Assembly: GCA_003252195.1 (NCBI GenBank)
Contig: QKFK01000279.1
Span: 1 to 5,170, forward strand
DNA: 5,170 nt
Source of the DNA: Rhodospirillales bacterium
GTDB lineage: Bacteria > Pseudomonadota > Alphaproteobacteria > QKFK01 > SZUA-500
Direction: 5' to 3'
Under the pieces are notes generated by a model. It made no database searches. It worked only from the letters and a program-made list of their open reading frames with translations, and was not told the origin of the DNA. Shown one piece after another: positions 1 to 5,077 of the stretch. Made by a program: the position numbers and the translations under genes. The number at the start of each line of letters is the position of its first letter. The stretch's first letter is position 1.

Positions 1-1
1 C

Positions 2-1612
2 GATTTCCAAGATTGTTTGGTTAAAAACCTTAAAAAACTCGGTGTTAATGTGGCGGGTGTAGATAAAATGGTTTTAACCGAGCAAATAGCGATTATGGAC
101 TTAATTGCTTTGGGTAACTTTTTGCTCATGCCTGAAGATGATTTGAATTTAGCAACATTATTAAAAAGTCCTATTGTAGGTTTGTCAGAAGATGAGTTGT
201 TTGAGCTAGCTTATAACCGTCGTGATAGCTTATGGGCATCATTATACCGTCATAATCGGGAAGCAGGGGCAATTGCTGAGGCAGCTAGATTATTAGGGCA
301 ATGGCTTAATATTGCAGATAGAATTCGTCCTCATGAATTATATGCCGAGATTTTAGGCAAATATGGGGTGAGGAAAAAGATGATAGCTCGATTGGGACTT
401 GAGGCAGAAGACCCGATTAATGAGTTTATGAATCTAACCATAAATTATGAGATTGAGCACCCACCTGTGTTGCAAGGATTTTTGAACTGGCTACAAAAAG
501 GCGACGTAGAGATTAAAAGAGACTTAGAGCAAGAAGGTGGTGATGCGGTTAGAATCATGACTGTGCATGGCTCAAAAGGTTTGCAAGCTCCAATAGTTAT
601 AATGCCAGACACCTTAAGAGTTCCGCGTAATGAGCAGATAAGCGTGCTGTGGGACAAGCCAAGTAATTTATTTTTCTGGGTGCCTAAGTCAGATAATATT
701 GATGAGATTTCTCAAAGCCTAAAAGAAAAAAGCCGTGAAGATGTAATGAAAGAATATCGTCGCTTGTTATATGTGGCGATGACAAGAGCCGAAGATAGAT
801 TGTACATATGTGGCTTTGGCGGCAAAAAAGGCTCTCAAGAGGGCAATTGGTATCAGTTAATCGAGAATGCTTTTGCGAGCATAGCCCATAAAGAAACCAA
901 CTCATTTATAGCTTCGCACCAAGACGAGTTTGGCTCTGATGAAGCTTATGTTTGGAAAACAGAGCAATTAAAAAAGATTGAAGCACCAGACACTGAGCAA
1001 ATAGAGGTAAGTAATTTTGATTTGCCATTCTGGGCATTAGAAGCACCAGACGCTGAGCCAACTCCGCCTCGTCCATTAACGCCGTCTAAGCCTGAAGATG
1101 AAGACATGCCTGTTTATTCTCCATTAGGCTCAGATAACGGCTATCGCTTTAAGCGAGGACTGATTATCCACTCTTTATTACAAATTTTACCTGAGCTAGC
1201 TGAGGAAAAAAGAAAGCAAGCCTTGGCGGATTATGTTTATAAAATTGCTGATGATATGAAGGCAGAAGCAAAAAACCGCATTATTGATGAAGTAACCGAG
1301 GTGTTAGATAATTCGGACTTTGCTTGTTTGTTTAATGAGAATTCAAAAGCAGAAGTTGCCATAAGTGGTTTGGTTGGTGAGCGTGTGGTTAATGGTAAAA
1401 TAGATAGATTAATCGTAAATAATGATGAGGTGATAATTGTTGATTTTAAAACTAATCGACCGCCACCAGCCGATGCAGAAGGGGTTAGCCCGCAATATAA
1501 AAAACAATTAGCTTTGTATAAAGAGCTTATAGCTAGAACTTACCCCAACAAACAAGTTAAGACAGCTTTATTATGGACTGATATACCTAAGTTGATGTGG
1601 ATTGATGTTTAA
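2..1612 (+). CDS. addA: AddA double-strand break repair helicase-nuclease, 3' part (5' end outside window)
   Basis: The frame is open from base 2, so the true start lies upstream; about 536 residues are visible, roughly the C-terminal half of an alphaproteobacterial AddA (usually about 1,150 residues). AddA pairs with AddB to unwind and resect double-strand breaks in the cytoplasm, giving the 3' ends that RecA loads on. The visible part starts inside the UvrD-like helicase. Motif V is at about 548-604 (TVHGSKGLQ) and motif VI at about 758-811 (RRLLYVAMTRAEDRLYI). The RecB-family nuclease domain follows: a histidine at 1169-1171, GKIDRL with its Asp at 1403-1405, VDFKTNR with Asp 1442-1444 and Lys 1448-1450, and QLALY (QxxxY) at 1505-1519. 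All expected nuclease residues are present, so the enzyme looks active. The Pro/Glu/Asp-rich stretch near 1020-1110 is the likely linker between helicase and nuclease. trxA follows 110 bases downstream with its own promoter, an order I recall as common in Alphaproteobacteria. Confidence 0.95.
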   Translation, partial: DFQDCLVKNLKKLGVNVAGVDKMVLTEQIAIMDLIALGNFLLMPEDDLNLATLLKSPIVGLSEDELFELAYNRRDSLWASLYRHNREAGAIAEAARLLGQWLNIADRIRPHELYAEILGKYGVRKKMIARLGLEAEDPINEFMNLTINYEIEHPPVLQGFLNWLQKGDVEIKRDLEQEGGDAVRIMTVHGSKGLQAPIVIMPDTLRVPRNEQISVLWDKPSNLFFWVPKSDNIDEISQSLKEKSREDVMKEYRRLLYVAMTRAEDRLYICGFGGKKGSQEGNWYQLIENAFASIAHKETNSFIASHQDEFGSDEAYVWKTEQLKKIEAPDTEQIEVSNFDLPFWALEAPDAEPTPPRPLTPSKPEDEDMPVYSPLGSDNGYRFKRGLIIHSLLQILPELAEEKRKQALADYVYKIADDMKAEAKNRIIDEVTEVLDNSDFACLFNENSKAEVAISGLVGERVVNGKIDRLIVNNDEVIIVDFKTNRPPPADAEGVSPQYKKQLALYKELIARTYPNKQVKTALLWTDIPKLMWIDV

Positions 1613-1615
1613 AAT

Positions 1616-1646
1616 ATGGCAAAAAGTAGATTATTTATTGTATAAT
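1616..1646 (+). promoter_or_regulatory. Probable trxA promoter
   Basis: A perfect TATAAT lies at 1641-1646 in the gap between addA and trxA. The best -35 candidate is ATGGCA at 1616-1621, which matches TTGACA at four of six bases but needs a long 19-base spacer, so the -35 call is weak. Transcription would begin near 1653 and leave a leader of about 70 bases before the trxA ATG. This suggests that trxA can be transcribed independently of addA. Confidence 0.55.
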
Positions 1647-1709
1647 CACCTTGAAATTTGTAAAAACGAGCCACATTTCTACTACAGTTAAGAGATTTAA
1701 ACGCGAAGA

Positions 1710-1715
1710 AAGGAA
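1710..1715 (+). promoter_or_regulatory. Ribosome binding site that sets the trxA start
   Basis: AAGGAA lies 7 bases before the ATG at 1723. It decides between that ATG and the upstream in-frame TTG at 1651, which has no Shine-Dalgarno sequence, lies at or before the predicted transcription start, and would add 24 residues that do not belong to the thioredoxin fold. Confidence 0.75.
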
Positions 1716-1722
1716 TATTTTA

Positions 1723-2037
1723 ATGAAATCTATTAAAGATACCGAATTTGAAAGTGAAGTTTTGAATTCATCAACTCCAGTATTAGTTGACTTTTGGGCA
1801 GAATGGTGTGGTCCTTGCCGTCAGCTCGGCCCAATCTTAGAAGAAGTTGCTGGTGAAATGGGTGAAAAAGTTAAAATCATCAAAATGAATATTGATGAAG
1901 CTCCAGAAACTCCTACAAAATTCGGCGTTCGTGGTATTCCTACAATGATTTTGTTCAAAGATGGCAAGCAAGCAGCAACAAAAGTTGGCTCACTTCCAAA
2001 ATCAAAATTAGTTGAATGGTTAGAAGGCGAAATCTAA
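1723..2037 (+). CDS. trxA: Thioredoxin
   Basis: This encodes a 104-residue cytoplasmic thioredoxin, the normal length for TrxA. It reduces disulfides in partner proteins (for example ribonucleotide reductase and methionine sulfoxide reductase in other bacteria) and is itself reduced by NADPH-dependent thioredoxin reductase. The active site WCGPC is at residues 28-32, preceded by the typical VDFWAEWC strand. The buried Asp is at residue 23, and the conserved cis-proline is in GIPT at residue 73. There is no signal peptide or membrane segment, so this is not a periplasmic thiol-disulfide protein. The ATG at 1723 is chosen because of the AAGGAA site 7 bases upstream. The gene has its own TATAAT promoter and a strong terminator directly downstream, so it is probably a single-gene transcript, perhaps with some read-through from addA. 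It converges with the minus-strand LysM gene. Confidence 0.96.
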   Translation: MKSIKDTEFESEVLNSSTPVLVDFWAEWCGPCRQLGPILEEVAGEMGEKVKIIKMNIDEAPETPTKFGVRGIPTMILFKDGKQAATKVGSLPKSKLVEWLEGEI

Positions 2038-2057
2038 TCTAAGCTATATAAGAGCTC

Positions 2058-2089
2058 AAAAAGAGTCGTTTTTTACGACTCTTTTTTTT
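2058..2089. terminator. Intrinsic terminator after trxA, symmetric
   Basis: A perfect 12-bp stem (2058-2069 paired with 2075-2086, core AGAGTCGT/ACGACTCT) encloses a 5-base T loop and is followed by further T residues to 2089. It begins 20 bases after the trxA stop. Because the stem is flanked by an A-run on one side and a T-run on the other, it can also stop minus-strand transcription arriving from the LysM gene. Confidence 0.9.
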
Positions 2090-2253
2090 GTGATTGTCTA
2101 TGTTTTGTAAGTGATCCACAAGCTTGATCTGCCCCCTACAGCAGATAATTTTTCATAAAGTTTTCAGCACCGTTTTTAACCAGCGAGCTTTTGATTCTGC
2201 GTCTGGTTTTTGGTCCCATAATGCCGTCTTCTTTTAAGGTTTCGTCTTCATCA

Positions 2254-3021
2254 TCAGTGGCAGATTGATTTCTGCATATTTTTTACAACCTTTGTTTCAG
2301 GAATATCTATCCCCACTTGTTGTGCCATGCTTTTACCCACGGCTCTAATTGCATTTTCTATAGTTAAGCCTTCTTTGGTTTTGGGATCATGAAAACTTTC
2401 TCTAATAGAGGGGGCTTTTCCTGCATCTACCATTTTCCCTGTGGCATCATATTCAGCTTGGCCTTTATAATGATGGTTATAAAACTCATCTACAAACTTG
2501 TTCATTTTCTTTTGACGGATTGGGTCTTTTTCATCAAAATATGAGTGTTTTTTAACATTCATAATCTCATCTTGGGTAACATGCTGAGGCTTTTTTAGCA
2601 TAACCATATCAACGGGATTATCACCCTCAGTCGAAGTTACTTTTGCCATTAGGCTATTACCTTCAGGGTTTGAACTATCCCCCTTATTTAAGCCAAATTT
2701 TGCAAGCAAGCTAGATAAAATACCCTCGTCTTTATCTGCCTCAGAATTAGCTGTATCAGAAGAAGCTGAAAATGGATCGCTACCTTTTTCAAGAGGGGAA
2801 TAATTACCATTGTTAAAAGTCACGTTATTTTGCGTGGCATCTGCTTGGCTGCTTGCTCCATTGTTTAAATCCGCCACCATATTATCTCTCACTACCTCAA
2901 CTGGTTTGGTGGGTAATTTAATCTCCTGATTAACACTAATTTTATTAGCGTCTTTAATCTCTGGGTTTGCCTTCATAATCTCAGCAATCGATGTGCCATA
3001 TTTTTTTGCAATATCGCTCAA
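2254..3021 (-). CDS. Middle/C-terminal fragment of the LysM protein (second reading frame)
   Basis: This open frame of 255 codons has a TTG at 3019-3021 as its only apparent start, with no convincing ribosome site. The frame is open back to a TGA at 3115-3117 and encodes linker plus LysM upstream of the TTG, so it is a continuation of the preceding frame rather than a separate gene. LysM repeat 2 runs from 3045 to 2911 (from YKVASGDN to EIKLP), and the TTG falls inside it. LysM modules bind N-acetylglucosamine in peptidoglycan. After it come a Ser/Asn/Asp-rich low-complexity stretch (about residues 50-115) and a charged, probably helical region (about residues 140-245) of unrecognised family. 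The last residues before the stop at 2254-2256 look like out-of-frame sequence; the natural C-terminus continues in the other frame to 2136. Confidence 0.6.
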   Translation of the reverse strand: MSDIAKKYGTSIAEIMKANPEIKDANKISVNQEIKLPTKPVEVVRDNMVADLNNGASSQADATQNNVTFNNGNYSPLEKGSDPFSASSDTANSEADKDEGILSSLLAKFGLNKGDSSNPEGNSLMAKVTSTEGDNPVDMVMLKKPQHVTQDEIMNVKKHSYFDEKDPIRQKKMNKFVDEFYNHHYKGQAEYDATGKMVDAGKAPSIRESFHDPKTKEGLTIENAIRAVGKSMAQQVGIDIPETKVVKNMQKSICH

Positions 3022-4208
3022 ATTATCTCCCGAGGCAACTTTATAGCTTGAAACATCACTTGCTTGTGGGGCAGGGTTGTCGCTAATTTTGTTTGTGTAA
3101 TTTGCCCTGATACATCATCGGTTTTAGCTTGCTCACTGTTATTTGTTGGCATAATTTTACCTAGCGGATTGGTAGCATTGCTTGCTTCCGATGTGGTTTT
3201 TGTTGGCTGTTCAGACGTAATGCTGGCGGTTTTTACATCATCTTTCTTGGTTTTAATCTTGTTTATGTCTTTAATCTCAGGGTTTAGCTTTTGCAACTCT
3301 GCCACGCTAAGCCCAGACTTCTTGGCAATACTGCTAAAAGTATCTCCAGATTTAACATAATGCCCGTTTGATTCAGCCTTGCCCTGAAACCAATAATTGT
3401 TGTTAACAATATTGCGATATTTAGCCAATTTTTCTAGTGTATCAAGTTTGTTTTTCTCAATAAAGTCTAAGTTACCACCTCTTCTTCTTTTTACATCCTT
3501 AGCGCCTTCTTTATCTCCATAAATATATCTATATTCACTTTCGTATTTTGCAAAATCATCAAACTCAAACTTTGAGTTCTTTTTATTTAGGGGATTAGAA
3601 AAATTTACAGTTTTTGTAGTAGTTTTTTGAGTTGCTGGATCTATTACTTTGGTTGAATAACTTTCTTTACCAGATATTAGTGCATTTAATTTATTAGGAG
3701 ACCCAAATTGATTTATGTTATCAGCCGCCAAAACAGTAAAGCTACTAGAGTTGATAAAATCCTTGCTTTCTTTTGTAAGGTTATTATTTAGTGCAGCTCC
3801 TTTTCTTAAATTAGCTATTTGTGATTTTACCGCTTCATATTGATCAGTATCAAGTTTATCAACGAGTTGCTTTCCAGCGTCTGTTTTTAGTGAAGCATTA
3901 ATTTTTTCTTTTAATGAGTTTGGTAACGCATTCTTATTATTGGCTATTCCGATATTGTCTTTTAGGTTTTTTAGATCTGTTTCGCTGAAATGTTGTTCTT
4001 TATTAGCGAGGATAGAATTTGCTACTTGAATTTCTTTTACGAAGGTGTCTTTTGCTTTTTTTTGTTTAGATAAATCCACTTGTGTTGCTCCAACTGAGAA
4101 ACCACTTTTACCCTTCTGAGCGTGAGAGATTTTATATGCATCTCCTTTATTGGATAGCTCAGAGTGAGATATTGTATTTTTTATAATATTGTCTTCCGTC
4201 ATAGTCAT
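3018..4208 (-). CDS. N-terminal fragment of the LysM protein, possible lysozyme-like domain
   Basis: The frame has 396 codons. ATG 4206-4208 is chosen because GGAGAA sits 6 bases upstream; a second ATG two codons later is spaced less well. No signal peptide or membrane segment is seen, so export would need lysis, a holin or a dedicated secretion system. Residues 25-46 (GKSGFSVGATQVDL at 33-46) resemble the Ser-Gly-(V/F)-(T/S)-x-G...DL segment of pesticin and other T4-lysozyme-like muramidases. This likeness is weak and the catalytic residues cannot be assigned. Residues about 50-275 are Lys/Asn-rich and unrecognised. LysM repeat 1 spans about residues 284-323 (YVKSGDTFSSIAKK to NPEIKDINKI); its last strand is diverged compared with repeat 2. 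A Thr/Ser/Asn-rich linker follows. The final 20 or so residues (LPHKQVMFQ onward) are out of frame and end inside LysM repeat 2. Confidence 0.65.
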   Translation of the reverse strand: MTMTEDNIIKNTISHSELSNKGDAYKISHAQKGKSGFSVGATQVDLSKQKKAKDTFVKEIQVANSILANKEQHFSETDLKNLKDNIGIANNKNALPNSLKEKINASLKTDAGKQLVDKLDTDQYEAVKSQIANLRKGAALNNNLTKESKDFINSSSFTVLAADNINQFGSPNKLNALISGKESYSTKVIDPATQKTTTKTVNFSNPLNKKNSKFEFDDFAKYESEYRYIYGDKEGAKDVKRRRGGNLDFIEKNKLDTLEKLAKYRNIVNNNYWFQGKAESNGHYVKSGDTFSSIAKKSGLSVAELQKLNPEIKDINKIKTKKDDVKTASITSEQPTKTTSEASNATNPLGKIMPTNNSEQAKTDDVSGQITQTKLATTLPHKQVMFQAIKLPREII

Positions 4209-4214
4209 TTCTAA

Positions 4215-4220
4215 TTCTCC
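4215..4220 (-). promoter_or_regulatory. Ribosome binding site of the LysM gene
   Basis: GGAGAA on the minus strand lies 6 bases before the ATG at 4206-4208. It is a strong Shine-Dalgarno sequence for this AT-rich background and fixes the start. It begins only about 10 bases after the U-tract of the upstream terminator. Confidence 0.7.
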
Positions 4221-4230
4221 ATTATTTTAA

Positions 4231-4267
4231 AAATAAAAAAGCCCTTAAGGAACAATCCCTAAGGGCT
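4231..4267 (-). terminator. Intrinsic terminator between the secreted-protein gene and the LysM gene
   Basis: AGCCCTTA at 4240-4247 pairs with TAAGGGCT at 4260-4267, extended by two more G-C pairs across one mismatch. On the minus strand the stem is followed by TTTTTTATTTTT (4239-4228), a good U-tract. On the plus strand no T-run follows, so it acts on minus-strand transcription. It lies 31 bases after the stop of the 183-residue gene and only about 31 bases before the LysM start codon. Confidence 0.8.
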
Positions 4268-4273
4268 GGTTGA

Positions 4274-4292
4274 AACTCTGTTTTCCAGAGTT
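4274..4292. repeat. Second hairpin in front of the terminator
   Basis: AACTCTG at 4274-4280 pairs perfectly with CAGAGTT at 4286-4292 around a 5-base loop. It lies between the stop codon of the 183-residue gene and the terminator stem, making tandem hairpins. It lacks a T-run on either side and could stabilise the mRNA 3' end or influence the terminator. Confidence 0.5.
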
Positions 4293-4297
4293 ATGTG

Positions 4298-4849
4298 TTA
4301 GTATTGTTTGTTTCCGTCTTCAATTACTTCAACTTCTGCAAATAAATATTTATCAGCAAATAAGCCTAAAAAACCACCATGCTTAAATGTTTTATAACCT
4401 AATATTTTAAGCTTGGTATCTTTATCCATCGGATAATTATCTGAATATAAAGATAAGCTTTCATAATAAATAACTAAATGTTTATATGTTTGATTAAAAT
4501 ATCCTTTAGAGAATTCAGCGATTCCTTTTTCGTATTTTTTTAATATGTTAATATTTTTTTTTATTTCTTCTTTTGAATACAGTGCTGTTGTAATGCTTAA
4601 TTCTACAATCTCGCCAACTTTAGGCAAACCATTGGTTTTAAATACTGGTCTGTCTGTAATTGTGTCAATTTTATATTCTTTACCATCTTCTAGGGTTATA
4701 TATTCTTTATCTTTATCCCATAATTGAGTATCAGGAATAAACACATAGCCAACTCTACCTTCACAGCCAATCATCCAGCAATATTCAGCTTTAGCATTTG
4801 AGGTTAATAACGTAAAAAATAATGTAAAAATAAATAAAAGTTTGTTCAT
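4298..4849 (-). CDS. Secreted protein of unknown function with N-terminal signal peptide
   Basis: This encodes 183 residues that I do not recognise as a named family. The N-terminus is a clear Sec signal peptide: two Lys-flanked residues, a hydrophobic core (LLFIFTLFFTLLTS) and an AKA cleavage site after residue 21, which leaves a mature protein of about 162 residues. No lipobox is present, so it is probably soluble in the periplasm or outside the cell. The mature N-terminus has two closely spaced cysteines (residues 24 and 29) that could form a disulfide. The rest is Lys/Tyr/Glu-rich, with alternating short beta-like segments and one likely helix (about residues 92-125), and no further membrane segment. 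The start ATG at 4847-4849 has a weak GGGTG ribosome site. It follows a promoter-like region with a GAAC-N7-GAAC motif and is followed by two hairpins and then the LysM gene in the same orientation. Periplasmic immunity, inhibitor or lysis-accessory roles are possible but unproven. Confidence 0.82.
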   Translation of the reverse strand: MNKLLFIFTLFFTLLTSNAKAEYCWMIGCEGRVGYVFIPDTQLWDKDKEYITLEDGKEYKIDTITDRPVFKTNGLPKVGEIVELSITTALYSKEEIKKNINILKKYEKGIAEFSKGYFNQTYKHLVIYYESLSLYSDNYPMDKDTKLKILGYKTFKHGGFLGLFADKYLFAEVEVIEDGNKQY

Positions 4850-4899
4850 AAATCACACCCAGATTTTTAACTTTAGACGCAAATATAGCGTTTACAAAA

Positions 4900-4930
4900 A
4901 TATAAGAACATAAAAGGAACAAAAAGTCAA
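4900..4930 (-). promoter_or_regulatory. Probable promoter of the secreted-protein gene
   Basis: On the minus strand TTGACT (4930-4925) matches the -35 consensus at five of six bases. The -10 is either CTTATA (4906-4901, spacer 18) or TTATAT (4905-4900, spacer 19). Transcription would begin near 4893, leaving a leader of about 44 bases. The long spacer suggests a promoter that is weak or regulated. Confidence 0.5.
4906..4920 (-). promoter_or_regulatory. Candidate LexA (SOS) operator, GAAC-N7-GAAC
   Basis: Plus-strand GAAC at 4906-4909 and 4917-4920 are separated by exactly 7 bases (minus strand GTTC-N7-GTTC). This direct repeat is the established LexA box of Alphaproteobacteria, unlike the palindromic CTGT-N8-ACAG of Gammaproteobacteria. 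It fills the spacer between the predicted -35 and -10 of the 183-residue gene, which is where a repressor would block RNA polymerase. No other copy was seen among the GAAC/GTTC sites I inspected in the intergenic regions. No lexA gene is in view, so regulation remains inferred. Confidence 0.5.
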
Positions 4931-4948
4931 ATTGTTTGTTCTTTTATG
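4909..4948. repeat. 14-bp inverted repeat around the -35 region
   Basis: CATAAAAGGAACAAA at 4909-4923 is the reverse complement of TTTGTTCTTTTATG at 4935-4948 except for one extra G in the left arm. The 11-base spacer carries part of the predicted -35. The left arm contains one GAAC half of the LexA-like repeat, and the right arm supplies a third GTTC in the opposite orientation (4938-4941). It could be an extended operator or a hairpin. Confidence 0.55.
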
Positions 4949-4980
4949 AATAATGTTATTGTAAGCTAATTTATGAGCAT

Positions 4981-5017
4981 TTAGAGCGGTAATATGCAAA
5001 TAGCTAAAGTTAGAGCG
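4981..5017. repeat. Direct repeat TTAGAGCG, two copies
   Basis: TTAGAGCG occurs at 4981-4988 and again at 5010-5017, so the copies begin 29 bases apart in otherwise AT-rich intergenic DNA. The second copy sits in TAGCTAAAGTTAGAGCGC, which resembles a tRNA D-arm, but no complete tRNA can be folded here. Function unknown; two protein-binding sites or a relic of an insertion are possible. Confidence 0.35.
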
Positions 5018-5030
5018 CTTTGTCGCATAG

Positions 5031-5058
5031 AAAAAGGGGCTGTTATCAGCCCCTTTTT
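5031..5058. terminator. Intrinsic terminator after the secB-like gene, symmetric
   Basis: A perfect 12-bp stem (AAAAAGGGGCTG at 5031-5042 with CAGCCCCTTTTT at 5047-5058) closes on a 4-base loop. It begins 20 bases beyond the stop of the secB-like gene on the minus strand, with T5 on the exit side for that direction. The symmetric flanks make it functional in both directions. It separates secB transcription from the promoter of the secreted-protein gene. Confidence 0.85.
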
Positions 5059-5077
5059 ATTATCAGATTTTAACAAA

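Larger units (their letters stand above)
2136..4208 (-). pseudogene. LysM-domain cell-wall protein, broken by two opposite frameshifts
   Basis: Three consecutive segments in two frames read as one protein of about 690 residues. The first segment (from 4208) and the last (2136 to about 2278) share one frame; the middle 0.8 kb is in another. The first shift must lie between 3018 and 3117. Adding one A to the A4 run of the coding strand at 3087-3090 joins QTK to ISDNPAPQASDV and restores a complete second LysM repeat. The second is best placed at the A6 run at 2279-2284: removing one A converts the aberrant ending QKSICH into a tail of about 50 codons containing DGIMGPKTRRRIK and ending at TAG 2136-2138. 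DGxxGPKT is typical of peptidoglycan-binding modules and of the C-terminus of GH108-type muramidases. The architecture is an N-terminal lysozyme-like region (tentative), a Lys/Asn-rich middle, two LysM repeats with a Ser/Thr/Asn-rich linker, a charged region and the DGxxGPKT tail. There is no signal peptide. True decay and homopolymer errors in the assembly cannot be told apart from this sequence alone. Confidence 0.72.

Noticed and set aside
445..905. Minus-strand reading frames within addA
   Set aside because: They lie fully opposite conserved helicase motifs, have no recognisable domain, and are explained as shadows of addA.
1651..1722. Longer thioredoxin starting at TTG 1651
   Set aside because: There is no ribosome site there, it lies at or before the predicted transcription start, and the added residues do not belong to the thioredoxin fold; AAGGAA 7 bases before ATG 1723 decides the start.
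2113..2129. Palindromic GATC...CAAGCTTG...GATC between trxA and the LysM gene
   Set aside because: The symmetry is imperfect and short, with no adjacent promoter or repeat partner; it may be chance.
3018..3021. Translational coupling of two separate LysM genes by the TTGA stop/start overlap
   Set aside because: The TTG start falls in the middle of a LysM repeat whose first residues are encoded upstream in the same frame; a frameshift explains this better than a true gene start.
3064..3360. Plus-strand hydrophobic reading frame of 98 codons
   Set aside because: It is antisense to the LysM-coding region and its hydrophobic residues are the complement of the Lys/Thr/Ser-rich linker; no ribosome site is seen.
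4224..4255. Promoter for the LysM gene using TTGTTC and TAAAAT
   Set aside because: The spacer would be 20 bases, it would run through the terminator stem, and transcription would begin at the ribosome site.
4545..4727. Plus-strand reading frame of 60 codons opposite the secreted-protein gene
   Set aside because: It is antisense to a gene with a clear signal peptide and shows no start signal of its own.
4991..5058. A tRNA gene suggested by TAGCTAAAGTTAGAGCGC
   Set aside because: No anticodon stem, T-arm or acceptor stem can be paired around it, and the downstream part is the secB terminator.
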